Origin: an uncultured Stenotrophomonas sp.
GTDB taxonomy: Bacteria > Pseudomonadota > Gammaproteobacteria > Xanthomonadales > Xanthomonadaceae
Assembly (NCBI GenBank): GCA_900078405.1
Contig: FLTS01000001.1
Span: 310,001 to 374,000, forward strand
Length of the DNA stretch: 64,000 nt
Direction of reading: 5' to 3'
Below are positions 26,210-38,358 of the stretch, piece after piece. The notes beneath the pieces are model-generated. The model made no database searches and was not told where the DNA came from. It saw only the letters and a list, made by a program, of their open reading frames with translations. The translations under genes were made by a program, and so were the position numbers. Position 1 is the first letter of the stretch. Every line of letters starts with the position of its first letter.

Positions 26210-29200
26210 ATGCGCATGCCTCCACCAAGAAAATCAGCCAATGCCCCGTGCCGCCTGGTTGCCTCACGCACACTTTCCGCGCTGGTGGCTTTCGGCTTCA
26301 CCTTGATGGTTTCGCCGGCAAAGGCGGGCATCACCCTGCCGACCGACCCGTTGACCACGGGCGTGAGGGTGCCGCCGAACATCCTGTTCATTCTCGATGA
26401 TTCTGGTTCGATGGCATTCGATGGGATGCCGTCGAGTGATGCGAGCTCCTGGAAAAACCAGACCTATGTAAACAATACGGTTTATTACAATCCAAACCGC
26501 ACCTATACCCCTTGGCTCAATGCGGATGGTACGCAGATGAGTGGTGGTACCAGCTATGGGGCGGTTTATGGAGACTTCAATCTTGCATCGGGAAATACCA
26601 TCAATCTGGCGGATGGCGGTAGTTGCAGGACCTATAACAAGAACAATAACTCCACCTCCGGCGAGATGAAGGATGGCACAAAGGTTTGCGGTGGCGTCCA
26701 GACTTTCTATGTACCCATTGATGCGGCAACCACCAGTGTGACCGACCGCAGTGAGGTCTATCGCTATCAGATCCATACCGACGGACGGATCGTGCGTTCC
26801 CGTTATGGCACCAGAGTGCAAGGCCTTTCCGGTCGAGACTGTGGGACGGGGAAGTCCGACTGGGGTAGTTGCGAATATGTGAATCCGAGCAGCCGCAGTG
26901 AGGCGGATGAAAGGACCAATTACGCGACGTGGTTTTCCTATCACCGTACCCGCATGAAGGCGGCCAAGGCGGGTGCGGGCATCGCCTTCAATCAGTTGGG
27001 CATCAATGTGCGAGTCGGCTTCCGCACCATCTGGGGCCGTAATGGCTCTTCGACCAGTGGTAACTGGCCGAGCCAGTCCGTACCAATTCCTGTCGGTAAC
27101 AATGCCGGCCTGTTCGATAATCCGAACGGGGCCGACGGCAACGACAATAACCGGACCCGCTGGTATCAGCGCCTGTATGGCACCATTGGCTACAACGGCA
27201 CGCCACTGCACAAGGCGCTTGACGATGCGGGCAAATATTTTTCCTCGGACAAGACCACGGGGCCGTATGGGCCGGAGAATGAAGTTGATCAGCTGTCGTG
27301 CAGACAGAATTTCTCCATTCTGACCACGGATGGGTATTGGAATAACCTTGATATCGATGTTGGCGAGCAGGACAACAGCGATGGCCCGGCGATTGCCACG
27401 CCGGACGGTGACAAATACCAGTACAAGCCGGCGGCTCCGTATGCGGCCGGTGATGCAAATACCCTGGCCGACGTCGCCATGCGTTACTGGAAGAACGATT
27501 TGCGCGATGATCTGGACAATAATGTCCCATCAAACGATCGAAATCCAGCATTTTGGCAGCACATGGTGACCTTCGGTATTTCATTGGGGTTGGCTGGAAC
27601 GACCGGTTACAACTCGGTATCCGAAGTTCCTGCCAGTTTCAGCAGTTGGCCCAATCCAAAGGACAAGGAGGATAGTGACCGTATCGATGACCTGCTGCAT
27701 GCCGCGGTCAATGGTCGTGGCGATTTCTTCTCGGCAGCCGATCCGGATGCCTTCGTGACTGGTCTGACTGCAGCTTTGGCGGCCATTACCGAGCGCACGG
27801 GGTCATTTTCCAACGTCAGCAACAACTCGGCCACGCTCACGACCGGCTCGAGGTTGTTCCAGGCAAGCTATATTTCGGGCGTGTGGACTGGCGAGGTGGC
27901 CGCGTATCCGATATCCAGCAATGGTATCGATATTGTTTCCTCGTGGCGGGCATCGCAGGGCATTCCAGCTACCGGTCGCAAGGTATTTACTTCCAGTGGC
28001 GCATTTCCTGCTTCGGCAACCACGGCGCAACTTGCCTCGTTGACCCGCACGGGAGTGACCAATTATCCGGTCAGTGGGGCCGACAATGCCGCATATATTG
28101 CAGGCGCGCGTACACTTGAGCTGGCCAATGGCGGCACCTTGCGGAATCGCAGTAGCCTGTTGGGTGATGTCGTGGGCTCGTCTCCGGCTTATGTGAACGA
28201 TACGAATACACTGTATGTGGGGGCCAATGACGGCATGCTGCATGCTTTTGATGCTAGCAACGGCAGCGAGGTATTTTCTTTCATTCCCAATGGCATTGAT
28301 TGGGCAAGCCTGGGCAGCCTGAGCCGTCCCGATTATGCGCATCGTTATTTCGTCGATGGCTCGATCGTTGTCTCCAACCGTGTGCAGACCCCGGGGAAGA
28401 ATCTGCTGGTAGCTGGGCTTGGGAAAGGAGGGAAGGGGCTGTTTGTGCTGGACGTGACCAATCCGGGGAGCTTCACCGAAAGCAAATTCAAGTGGGAGGC
28501 CACCGGGTCCGATGCCGACATGGGTTTGGTGCAGAGTCGGCCGATTATTGCCAGGCTCAATAACGGAACTACTGCATTGGTTGTCAGTAATGGCATAAAC
28601 AGCAGCAATGGTCGTGCCGTGTTGTTTGTCTACAACTTGGAAACGGGGGCTCTGATCAAGAAGATCGACACCGGTGCAGGATCGGCTGTTCTTGATCATG
28701 CCGATTCCAATGGACTTTCGGCTCCCACTGGCTGGGATGTTGATGGCAATGGCACGCTTGATTACGTGTATGCCGGAGACATGCTGGGCAATGTCTGGAA
28801 ATTCAACTTGGGTGCAAGCCAGACTTCCAGTTGGGGGATTGCCAATAGTGGCAGTCCGCTTTTCTCGGCCAGCTACGTGGATGCGGATGGTGACGTAGTG
28901 CGTCAGCCGATCACGGGGGCGCTGTCGATTGCGATGCATCCAACCACATACAAGACTTGGCTGTTCTTTGGTACAGGGCGTCTGATGACTGCGGGTGACA
29001 TGGAAAGCAGGGACATACAGAGCATGTACGGCTTTGTGGATGATGGTACGACCTTGGTGCGCAATGGTGCTGGTGCCAACCTCACCAAGCGTGAGGTGGT
29101 GGTGACGGGTACTCGCAGTGGCAAGTCCGTGCGTTCTTTCCAGGAGAATGAGGTATTGCCGGCTTCTTCCAAGGGTTGGTACTTGGATTTGCTTACTCCG

Positions 29201-29626
29201 CCCAATGATTTGGCCGAGGGTGAGCGCATTGTGACCAATGCCCAGTTGCTGGGTAATGGGCGGCAGACGGCCTTGATCACCGCCAGTGCGATTCCTACCG
29301 CCGGCGCCTGCCAATCCGATGGTCGAGGCTATATCAATGCATTGGATGCCTTCACCGGTACCAGTCTTTTCTCGTCATTCTTCGACGTGAACAAGGATGG
29401 TAATTTCAAGGATGAGGTGCTGACCAACGATGGAAAGACTGTGCCTATTGGATCGGTGGATGCAGGGGTTGGCATGCCGACGACACCGGATCTGATGGGC
29501 GGTGGAGAACCTCGCGTGTGTTTGATAAGCGTGACAGGTTCCAATGGTCAGGTCGTGACCATGAGGTGTCAGGATATTCGTAACCTCGGCCGGGTCTCCT
29601 GGCGCGAAATCAAGAGGGGGGGCTGA
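26210..29626 (+). CDS. pilY1: Type IV pilus tip adhesin/assembly protein PilY1
   Basis: The product is 1138 residues. A signal peptide (LVAFGFTLMVSPAKA) is followed by a von Willebrand A-like domain with a MIDAS-type D-x-S-x-S motif at 63-67 (DDSGSM). The C-terminal half is the PilY1 beta-propeller (LLGDVVGSSPAYVNDTNTLYVGANDGMLHAFDA...), with a calcium loop DVNKDGNFKDE at 1059. PilY1 controls pilus extension/retraction and surface sensing. ATG 26210 follows GAGGA at 26197-26201 with normal spacing; an upstream GTG at 26195 is less likely. Confidence 0.9.
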   Translation: MRMPPPRKSANAPCRLVASRTLSALVAFGFTLMVSPAKAGITLPTDPLTTGVRVPPNILFILDDSGSMAFDGMPSSDASSWKNQTYVNNTVYYNPNRTYTPWLNADGTQMSGGTSYGAVYGDFNLASGNTINLADGGSCRTYNKNNNSTSGEMKDGTKVCGGVQTFYVPIDAATTSVTDRSEVYRYQIHTDGRIVRSRYGTRVQGLSGRDCGTGKSDWGSCEYVNPSSRSEADERTNYATWFSYHRTRMKAAKAGAGIAFNQLGINVRVGFRTIWGRNGSSTSGNWPSQSVPIPVGNNAGLFDNPNGADGNDNNRTRWYQRLYGTIGYNGTPLHKALDDAGKYFSSDKTTGPYGPENEVDQLSCRQNFSILTTDGYWNNLDIDVGEQDNSDGPAIATPDGDKYQYKPAAPYAAGDANTLADVAMRYWKNDLRDDLDNNVPSNDRNPAFWQHMVTFGISLGLAGTTGYNSVSEVPASFSSWPNPKDKEDSDRIDDLLHAAVNGRGDFFSAADPDAFVTGLTAALAAITERTGSFSNVSNNSATLTTGSRLFQASYISGVWTGEVAAYPISSNGIDIVSSWRASQGIPATGRKVFTSSGAFPASATTAQLASLTRTGVTNYPVSGADNAAYIAGARTLELANGGTLRNRSSLLGDVVGSSPAYVNDTNTLYVGANDGMLHAFDASNGSEVFSFIPNGIDWASLGSLSRPDYAHRYFVDGSIVVSNRVQTPGKNLLVAGLGKGGKGLFVLDVTNPGSFTESKFKWEATGSDADMGLVQSRPIIARLNNGTTALVVSNGINSSNGRAVLFVYNLETGALIKKIDTGAGSAVLDHADSNGLSAPTGWDVDGNGTLDYVYAGDMLGNVWKFNLGASQTSSWGIANSGSPLFSASYVDADGDVVRQPITGALSIAMHPTTYKTWLFFGTGRLMTAGDMESRDIQSMYGFVDDGTTLVRNGAGANLTKREVVVTGTRSGKSVRSFQENEVLPASSKGWYLDLLTPPNDLAEGERIVTNAQLLGNGRQTALITASAIPTAGACQSDGRGYINALDAFTGTSLFSSFFDVNKDGNFKDEVLTNDGKTVPIGSVDAGVGMPTTPDLMGGGEPRVCLISVTGSNGQVVTMRCQDIRNLGRVSWREIKRGG

Positions 29627-29631
29627 GTCGC

Positions 29632-30051
29632 ATGGAGCCGATCGATCGCATGCAGCGGAAGAGTGGGCAGTCAGGTTTTACTCTGATCGAGATAATGATC
29701 GTGGTGGTCATCATCGCGGTTCTGGCCTCCATTGCGTATCCCAGCTACCAGCGGTATGTCATCAAGTCCCGGCGAGCAGCTGTGGCAGCGTGCCTGCAAC
29801 AGCATGCGCAGCTCATGGAGCGCCATTACACGACCAATCTCACTTACGTGGGAGCAGCAGCTCCCTCCTGTGAGGCCAATCTGGCTAAATTCTATGTGGT
29901 GGGCTTTGACGGGGCAGTGGCGGCACGCAGCTACACGATTCGTGCGGTACCCACCAGCAGCCAGCCGGATTCGAGTTGCGGGACCTTGACCTTGAATGCC
30001 CAAGGTGTACGCACCGAGAGTGGCTCCGGCACAACTGCAGACTGTTGGTAA
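29632..30051 (+). CDS. pilE: Type IV pilus minor pilin PilE
   Basis: The product is 139 residues. The prepilin site is G^FTLIEIMIVVVIIAVLASIAYPSYQRYV, followed by the PilE-type QQHAQLMERHYTTNLTY and a C-terminal disulfide pair (C near 122 and 138). It is last in the minor-pilin operon, 5 bp after pilY1. By analogy with Pseudomonas, PilE links the minor pilin tip to the major pilin. Confidence 0.87.
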   Translation: MEPIDRMQRKSGQSGFTLIEIMIVVVIIAVLASIAYPSYQRYVIKSRRAAVAACLQQHAQLMERHYTTNLTYVGAAAPSCEANLAKFYVVGFDGAVAARSYTIRAVPTSSQPDSSCGTLTLNAQGVRTESGSGTTADCW

Positions 30052-30060
30052 CTGACCTGG

Positions 30061-30090
30061 TCCACGGGGCGGGGCTTCCCGTTCCGTGGA
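30061..30090 (+). terminator. Hairpin after the minor-pilin operon
   Basis: TCCACGG (30061-30067) pairs with CCGTGGA (30084-30090), and an inner CGGG/CCCG extends the stem. No T run follows, so its role is uncertain. Confidence 0.35.
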
Positions 30091-30143
30091 TCCGGTGCGT
30101 GTTCCCCAGGCATCGTCAGGTCACTTGAGTCTTGGGTGAATAA

Positions 30144-30174
30144 AAAAGGGCTTGCGATCACTCGCAAGCCCTTG
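30144..30174 (-). terminator. Intrinsic terminator of tRNA-Asn
   Basis: Read on the minus strand, AAGGGCTTGCGA and TCGCAAGCCCTT form a stem followed by TTTTTATTC, directly downstream of the tRNA. Confidence 0.75.
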
Positions 30175-30179
30175 AATTT

Positions 30180-30256
30180 TGGCGCCCGAAGTTGGACTCG
30201 AACCAACGACCCCCTGATTAACAGTCAAGTGCTCTAACCGGCTGAGCTATTCGGGC
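30180..30256 (-). tRNA. tRNA-Asn (GTT)
   Basis: On the minus strand the acceptor arm GCCCGAA...TTCGGGC closes a cloverleaf with CCA encoded. The anticodon loop CTGTTAA gives GTT. The T loop reads GGTTCGAGTCC. It separates the minor-pilin operon from a second fimT-like gene. Confidence 0.95.
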
Positions 30257-30266
30257 GGGGACGCGC

Positions 30267-30295
30267 ATTCTACGTAGCACGAGAGGGGCATGCAA
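30267..30295 (-). promoter_or_regulatory. Promoter of tRNA-Asn
   Basis: On the minus strand, TTGCAT and TAGAAT are separated by exactly 17 bases, and the -10 lies 11 bases before the tRNA. Confidence 0.65.
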
Positions 30296-30313
30296 GCCTC
30301 TGCCAGGCACGGT

Positions 30314-30865
30314 TCAGTAGGGGCAGGTGGTCGAGTGGGCAGGGCGGGAGTTCCGTGCGCGACCGGCGGTGTTGACGATCACGCTGGACAGCAGCTCTCC
30401 CTTGCGGTTGCAGATGGCAATTGTCAGGTTGGTGCCGGCGCTGCGGCCATCGGGAAGGTAGCGGACCTGGTGCCTGCCGGTACTGCTCGTCAGCCGTAGG
30501 TGGCGTGATGGCGGGGTGTTGTCTGCGTGAAGGATGTCACCGACATTGTCGGGGCGACGGTTGCCATCGCGGTCAAGGAACAGCAGCCAGCCGCCGCTCC
30601 AGTCGGTACCTGCATTGCAGGTGAGGCTGTTGGTCGATGGGCATAGTGCCGCATGGCTGCGATGGGTAATGGCTGCCATGCGCGTCATCGCAAGCTGGGT
30701 GAGCAATGCATTACCGGCGGAGATGGCGCGCTGGCGTTCGACCAGTGGTGCCATGGATGGCAGCGCAATGGCAGCACTGATCGATAACACGCAGACGCAG
30801 ACAATCACTTCCACAAGCGTGATGCCGACATGCCGGTTGGGTGGGGTGGTTGGCATCCCTGCCAT
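30314..30865 (-). CDS. GspH/FimT-family pseudopilin (second copy)
   Basis: The product is 183 residues. The prepilin-like segment is G^[24 protein letters not shown], with isoleucine instead of the usual phenylalanine after the cleaved glycine but glutamate +5 retained. The C-terminal part ([33 protein letters not shown]) is the classic GspH/FimT pattern. ATG 30865 follows AAGGAGAAAC, a strong ribosome site. It is on the opposite strand from the minor-pilin operon with tRNA-Asn between, and resembles the product of 23609-24130. Whether it serves pili or a secretion system is unknown. Confidence 0.85.
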   Translation of the reverse strand: MAGMPTTPPNRHVGITLVEVIVCVCVLSISAAIALPSMAPLVERQRAISAGNALLTQLAMTRMAAITHRSHAALCPSTNSLTCNAGTDWSGGWLLFLDRDGNRRPDNVGDILHADNTPPSRHLRLTSSTGRHQVRYLPDGRSAGTNLTIAICNRKGELLSSVIVNTAGRARNSRPAHSTTCPY

Positions 30866-31024
30866 GTTTCTCCTTCCCGTTCCATGAAGAGCCACGCCGG
30901 CATCTTCCGCTGTGCCGCGGGTGGTGAATGTCGGCTCCCGGACTGCGGCGATGTAGGGAACCCGCTCAGGCGGTCGTCATCCGTGCGGTGGCTATACTTG
31001 CCGGTCAACCTTGTTCGCGCCGCC

Positions 31025-33043
<2,019 letters not shown>

Positions 33044-33089
33044 GGTGGGCGCGCGGGAAGCGGTCCGCGAACAAATTCACGAAACCCTA

Positions 33090-33118
33090 TTGTCCTGCCC
33101 GAACAGCTGGACTAAGAT
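33090..33118 (+). promoter_or_regulatory. Promoter of tRNA-Val
   Basis: TTGTCC (33090-33095) and TAAGAT (33113-33118) have a 17-base spacer and lie 38 bases before the tRNA. Confidence 0.65.
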
Positions 33119-33155
33119 ACGCGCCCTCGCAGCGAGCAACTCGCAGCGGCGCAAA

Positions 33156-33230
33156 GGGCGGTTAGCTCAGCGGTAGAGCACTACCTTGACATGGTAGGGG
33201 TCACAGGTTCGAACCCTGTACCGCCCACCA
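33156..33230 (+). tRNA. tRNA-Val (GAC)
   Basis: The acceptor GGGCGGT...ACCGCCC is followed by A and encoded CCA. The anticodon stem CTACC/GGTAG holds loop TTGACAT, giving GAC. The T loop is GGTTCGAACCC. Confidence 0.96.
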
Positions 33231-33250
33231 CTCCGGACGGAGTGGCCCCG

Positions 33251-33277
33251 AAACCCGGCTTCAAGGCCGGGTTTTCC
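33251..33277 (+). terminator. Intrinsic terminator of tRNA-Val
   Basis: AAACCCGGC (33251-33259) pairs with GCCGGGTTT (33266-33274), followed by TTCC. Confidence 0.7.
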
Positions 33278-33404
33278 GTTTCCGGAATGGTCGATGCGCC
33301 CCGGCGGTTGCGCCGGCGTGCAGCCGGTATCCGCGGCCGCAGGGGGCGCAATGGCCGGAATTGGTTTACCATCGCTCCCGATATCCCGGCAGACAAGGTG
33401 GCCC

Positions 33405-33500
33405 GCGGAAACGCCGGCCCAGCGTGCGACATGAGCACTACCACCGCCCATCGCTGACCGCTTCCGCAGGCTCCGAAAAGGCGCCCTTGCGGCGCCTTTT
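33405..33500 (+). promoter_or_regulatory. Threonine attenuator upstream of thrS
   Basis: The region has the full set of parts for ribosome-mediated attenuation. GCGGAA (33405-33410) can pair with TTCCGC (33462-33467) around a leader ORF. CCGCAGG (33464-33470) can alternatively pair with CTTGCGG (33486-33492), using one G-U pair, as an antiterminator. AAAAGGCGCC (33476-33485) and GGCGCCTTTT (33491-33500) form the terminator. Stalling at threonine codons in the leader would expose the antiterminator and allow thrS transcription. Confidence 0.65.
33431..33457 (+). CDS. Threonine leader peptide of thrS
   Basis: Eight codons: ATG AGC ACT ACC ACC GCC CAT CGC TGA, giving MSTTTAHR with three tandem threonines. 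It lies 142 bp before thrS and directly ahead of overlapping hairpins. It is too short for ordinary gene finding. The ribosome site is weak. The call rests on the codon run combined with the antiterminator/terminator pair. Confidence 0.6.
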   Translation: MSTTTAHR

Positions 33501-33598
33501 GATTTTCACATGAGCAGGAACGGGGCAGCCCACGACGAAGCCGGTCGCCAATGGCCCGCCGTGGTTGTGCCACCCCTGCCAGCAACGCAGACACCGAC

Positions 33599-35503
33599 AT
33601 GATCAACATCACCCTTCCCGACGGCAGCGTCCGTCAGTTCGAAAACCCGGTCAGCGTCATGGACGTGGCCCAGTCCATCGGCGCCGGGCTGGCCAAGGCC
33701 ACCATCGCCGGTACGGTCGATGGCGTGCCGGTCGATGCCAGCGACGTGATCGACCACGATGCCAGCCTGCGCATCATCACCGCCAAGGACGAGGAAGGCG
33801 TGGAGATCATCCGCCATTCCTGCGCGCATCTGGTCGGCCATGCGGTCAAGCAGCTGTACCCGGATGTGAAGATGGTCATCGGCCCGGTGATTGCCGAGGG
33901 TTTCTACTACGACATCCATTCCGAACGCCCGTTCACGCCCGATGACCTTGCGGCGATCGAGAAGCGCATGGGCGAGCTGATCGCGCAGGACTATGACGTC
34001 ATCAAGAAGATGACGCCGCGCGCGGAGGTCGTCGAGATCTTCAAGGCCCGCGGCGAGGACTACAAGCTGCGGCTGATCGAGGACATGCCGGCGGACGTCA
34101 CCGCGATGGGCATGTACTACCACCAGGAATACGTGGACATGTGCCGTGGCCCGCACGTGCCGAACACGCGCTTCCTCAAGGCGTTCAAGCTGACCCGCAT
34201 TTCCGGCGCGTACTGGCGCGGCGATGCGAAGAACGAGCAGCTGCAGCGCATCTACGGCACCGCGTGGGCCGACAAGAAGCAGCTCGATGCCTACATCAAG
34301 CGCATCGAGGAAGCCGAAATGCGCGACCACCGCCGCATCGGCAAGCAGCAGGACCTGTTCCACCTGCAGGAGGAGGCACCGGGGCTGGTGTTCTGGCACC
34401 CGAAGGGCTGGTCGCTGTGGCAGGTGGTCGAGCAGTACATGCGGCGGGTCTACCGCAACACCGGCTATGGCGAGGTGCGCTGCCCGCAGATCCTCGACGT
34501 CGAGCTGTGGAAGAAGTCCGGCCACTGGGACAACTACAAGGACAACATGTTCTTCACCGAGTCCGAGAAGCGGACGTACGCGGTGAAGCCGATGAATTGC
34601 CCGGGTCACATCCAGGTCTTCAACCAGGGCCTGCACAGTTACCGCGACCTGCCGATCCGCTACGGCGAGTTCGGCTCCTGCCACCGCGATGAGCCGTCCG
34701 GTGCGCTGCACGGCATCCTGCGCGTGCGCGGTTTCACGCAGGATGACGGTCATGTGTTCTGCACGGAGTCGCAGATCGAATCCGAAGTGCGCGCCTTCCA
34801 CGAGCAGGCGCTCAAGGTGTATTCGGACTTCGGTTTCGAGGACATCCAGATCAAGATCGCGCTGCGCCCGGAGTCCCGCCTCGGCGACGACGCCACCTGG
34901 GACAAGGCCGAGGATGCGTTGCGTTCGGCGCTGCGCGCGTCGGACGTGGAGTGGCAGGAGCTGCCGGGCGAAGGCGCGTTCTACGGGCCGAAGATCGAAT
35001 ACCACTTGAAGGACGCCATCGGCCGCACGTGGCAGCTTGGCACCATGCAGGTGGATTTCATGATGCCGGGCCGGCTGGGCGCGGAATACGTCGATGAAAA
35101 CAGCCAGCGCAAGCATCCGGTGATGCTACACCGGGCCATCGTCGGCTCGATGGAGCGCTTCATCGGCATCCTGATCGAGCACCACGCCGGTGCTTTCCCG
35201 GCGTGGTTGGCGCCGACCCAGGTGGTGGTGGCCAACATCACCGACGCTCAGGCCGATTACGTCCGGCAGGTCCGTGAAACCCTTGCGGAGCAAGGCTTCC
35301 GGGTCGTGGCGGATTTGCGGAACGAGAAGATCGGCTATAAGATCCGCGAGCATGCGCTGCAGCGGGTGCCCTACCTGCTGGTCGTCGGTGACCGCGAGAA
35401 GGAAAATGGCGCGGTCGCGGTACGCACCCGTTCGGGCGAGGATCTGGGCAGCATGGCGCTGCCGGTTTTCGCCGAGCGCCTGCGGGCCGAGCACCGGCAG
35501 TAA
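33599..35503 (+). CDS. thrS: Threonyl-tRNA synthetase
   Basis: The product is 634 residues and shows the full bacterial architecture. A TGS domain ([21 protein letters not shown]) is followed by the editing domain ([17 protein letters not shown] and further histidines/cysteine), the class II catalytic core ([44 protein letters not shown]) and an anticodon-binding domain. The ATG at 33599 was chosen because the TGS domain starts there, although the frame is open to 33551. It is first in the thrS-infC-rpmI-rplT-pheST-ihfA cluster and apparently controlled by threonine attenuation. Confidence 0.97.
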   Translation: MINITLPDGSVRQFENPVSVMDVAQSIGAGLAKATIAGTVDGVPVDASDVIDHDASLRIITAKDEEGVEIIRHSCAHLVGHAVKQLYPDVKMVIGPVIAEGFYYDIHSERPFTPDDLAAIEKRMGELIAQDYDVIKKMTPRAEVVEIFKARGEDYKLRLIEDMPADVTAMGMYYHQEYVDMCRGPHVPNTRFLKAFKLTRISGAYWRGDAKNEQLQRIYGTAWADKKQLDAYIKRIEEAEMRDHRRIGKQQDLFHLQEEAPGLVFWHPKGWSLWQVVEQYMRRVYRNTGYGEVRCPQILDVELWKKSGHWDNYKDNMFFTESEKRTYAVKPMNCPGHIQVFNQGLHSYRDLPIRYGEFGSCHRDEPSGALHGILRVRGFTQDDGHVFCTESQIESEVRAFHEQALKVYSDFGFEDIQIKIALRPESRLGDDATWDKAEDALRSALRASDVEWQELPGEGAFYGPKIEYHLKDAIGRTWQLGTMQVDFMMPGRLGAEYVDENSQRKHPVMLHRAIVGSMERFIGILIEHHAGAFPAWLAPTQVVVANITDAQADYVRQVRETLAEQGFRVVADLRNEKIGYKIREHALQRVPYLLVVGDREKENGAVAVRTRSGEDLGSMALPVFAERLRAEHRQ

Positions 35504-35568
35504 GCACCAGGCCCCGGCCCCGCGGATGATCCGCCGGGGCCGGTTCGATTCCATCCGGAGATTGCAAT

Positions 35569-36093
35569 ATCAGTACCCCTGACAACAAGCAGAATCGCCG
35601 CAACCACGAAATCCGCGTGCCACGCGTGCGCGTGATCGGCAGCGACGGCGAAATGATCGGCGTGATGTCGCGCGACGAAGCGCTGTCGATGGCCGAGGAC
35701 GAGGACCTGGACTTGGTCGAGATCCAGCCGCAGGCCGATCCGCCGGTCTGCAAGATCATGGACTTCGGCAAGTTCAAGTTCGAAGCGCAGAAGAAGGCCA
35801 ACGAGGCCAAGAAGAAGACCCGCCAGGTCGAGATCAAGGAAGTGAAGTTCCGTCCGGTCACGGACGAGGGCGACTACCAGATCAAGCTGCGCAAAATGCG
35901 TGGTTTCCTTGAGGATGGCGACAAGATCAAGGTCAATATCCGCTTCCGTGGCCGCGAAATGAGCCATCAGGAGCTGGGCCGCGAGATGGCCAGCCGGATC
36001 GAGGCGGATCTGGGTGAGGACATCGTGATCGAATCGCGCCCGCGCCTGGAAGGCCGGCAGATGGTCATGATGATCGCGCCGAAGAAGAAGTAA
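35569..36093 (+). CDS. infC: Translation initiation factor IF-3, AUC start
   Basis: The product is 174 residues. Reading back in frame from the first internal ATG (35617) gives [20 protein letters not shown], the normal IF-3 N-terminus, immediately after the codon ATC at 35569. GGAG lies 8 bases upstream. A non-AUG start (AUU in E. coli, AUC here) is the known basis of infC autoregulation: IF-3 discriminates against its own start codon. Domain landmarks are [22 protein letters not shown] and the C-terminal [14 protein letters not shown]...[18 protein letters not shown]. Confidence 0.94.
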   Translation: MSTPDNKQNRRNHEIRVPRVRVIGSDGEMIGVMSRDEALSMAEDEDLDLVEIQPQADPPVCKIMDFGKFKFEAQKKANEAKKKTRQVEIKEVKFRPVTDEGDYQIKLRKMRGFLEDGDKIKVNIRFRGREMSHQELGREMASRIEADLGEDIVIESRPRLEGRQMVMMIAPKKK

Positions 36094-36192
36094 GCCGGCG
36101 GCCGCATGGCCGTGGCTTCACCGGGCGGGGAGGGGCGAAGGCCTCCTCCCCGTTTGTTTGCGCCCTTGCCCGGGCGGCCCGCCGGCCTGCAT

Positions 36193-36221
36193 TTGCAAGT
36201 GCCCGGCCCGGCAGGCATAAT
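36193..36221 (+). promoter_or_regulatory. Promoter of rpmI-rplT with long leader
   Basis: TTGCAA (36193-36198) and CATAAT (36216-36221) are spaced by 17 bases. The 188-base stretch to rpmI would form a leader suited to L20-mediated control as in other bacteria, although no specific L20 site could be defined. The rest of the 316-bp infC-rpmI gap holds a G/C-rich hairpin ending CCTCCTCCCCGTTTG at about 36127-36154, a possible infC terminator. Confidence 0.55.
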
Positions 36222-36409
36222 GGGCGGCCCGGTTCTGCCGGGTTTGCTGTTTGCAACACTCAGGACCTGCCTGCCTCCATCGGGAGCGTGGGCTTCAAAC
36301 CGGCAAGGGCAAGGATGGAAAGCGTGGTTCGTGTGCTTGGCGACGCAGGTCGCGAAGCCCTTGAAGCACCGCCCGGCCAGTGACAAAAGACCCAATCAAG
36401 GACATAGCA

Positions 36410-36607
36410 ATGCCCAAGATCAAGACCAACCGGGCGGCGGCCAAGCGTTTCCGCAAGACCGCCTCCGGCAAGTACAAGGCCGGCCACGCCAACCGTAGCC
36501 ACATCCTCACCAAGAAGGCGACCAAGCGGAAGCGCAACCTGCGTCAGACGAACCACGTCCGCGCAGAAGACGCAGGCCGTCTGGACCGCATGCTTCCCTA
36601 CCTCTGA
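36410..36607 (+). CDS. rpmI: 50S ribosomal protein L35
   Basis: The product is 65 residues and strongly basic: [23 protein letters not shown], then [12 protein letters not shown] and a C-terminal DRMLPYL, the complete L35 pattern. It lies 10 bp before rplT. An upstream in-frame GTG at 36380 is rejected because the protein begins at the family start. Confidence 0.97.
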   Translation: MPKIKTNRAAAKRFRKTASGKYKAGHANRSHILTKKATKRKRNLRQTNHVRAEDAGRLDRMLPYL

Positions 36608-36617
36608 GGACTGACAC

Positions 36618-36977
36618 ATGGCACGAGTAAAGCGTGGTGTGCAGGCGCGCCGCCGCCACAAGAAAATCCTGACCCTGGCGAAGGGCTACTACAACGCCCG
36701 TCGCAAGGTCTTCCGCGTCGCCAAGCAGGCGGTCATCAAGGCACAGCAGTACGCCTACATCGGCCGCAAGCAGAAGAAGCGCAACTTCCGTTCGCTGTGG
36801 ATCACCCGCATCAATGCGGCTGCCCGCATCAACGGCTTGAGCTACAGCCGTTTCATGAACGGCCTGCTCAAGGCCGGCATCACCCTGGATCGCAAGGTGC
36901 TGGCGGACATCGCCGTGCACGACGCGGCCGGTTTTGCCGCGCTGGCCGAGAAGGCCAAGGGCGCGCTGGCGGCATAA
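36618..36977 (+). CDS. rplT: 50S ribosomal protein L20
   Basis: The product is 119 residues. [39 protein letters not shown] is the extended basic N-terminus that penetrates 23S rRNA, and the globular C-terminal part includes [15 protein letters not shown]20 is also the feedback repressor of its operon in E. coli and Bacillus. Confidence 0.97.
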
Positions 36978-37030
36978 GTCCTTCCTCCGTCGGCGCGGTT
37001 CACCCGCGGCGACGGTGAATGAGACAATGC

Positions 37031-37066
37031 ATGGGGAAGGGCGCAAGTCCTTCCCCATTTCTTTTT
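37031..37066 (+). terminator. Intrinsic terminator of rplT
   Basis: ATGGGGAAGG (37031-37040) and CCTTCCCCAT (37049-37058) form a 10-bp stem, followed by TTCTTTTTG. Confidence 0.82.
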
Positions 37067-37104
37067 GTGGTTCAGCATCAAAGCCTTGCTGCTTCCTTCT
37101 GCCC

Positions 37105-38282
<1,178 letters not shown>

Positions 38283-38358
38283 CGCACGGCGCGGGCGGCA
38301 GCGGGTTCCACAGGCATACACACGGCGGGCGCCGGCCCGCACAACGGATCGAACAACG

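Noticed and set aside
30830..31024. N-terminal extension of UvrB
   Set aside because: The in-frame upstream codons overlap the divergent fimT-like gene and add residues absent from the family.
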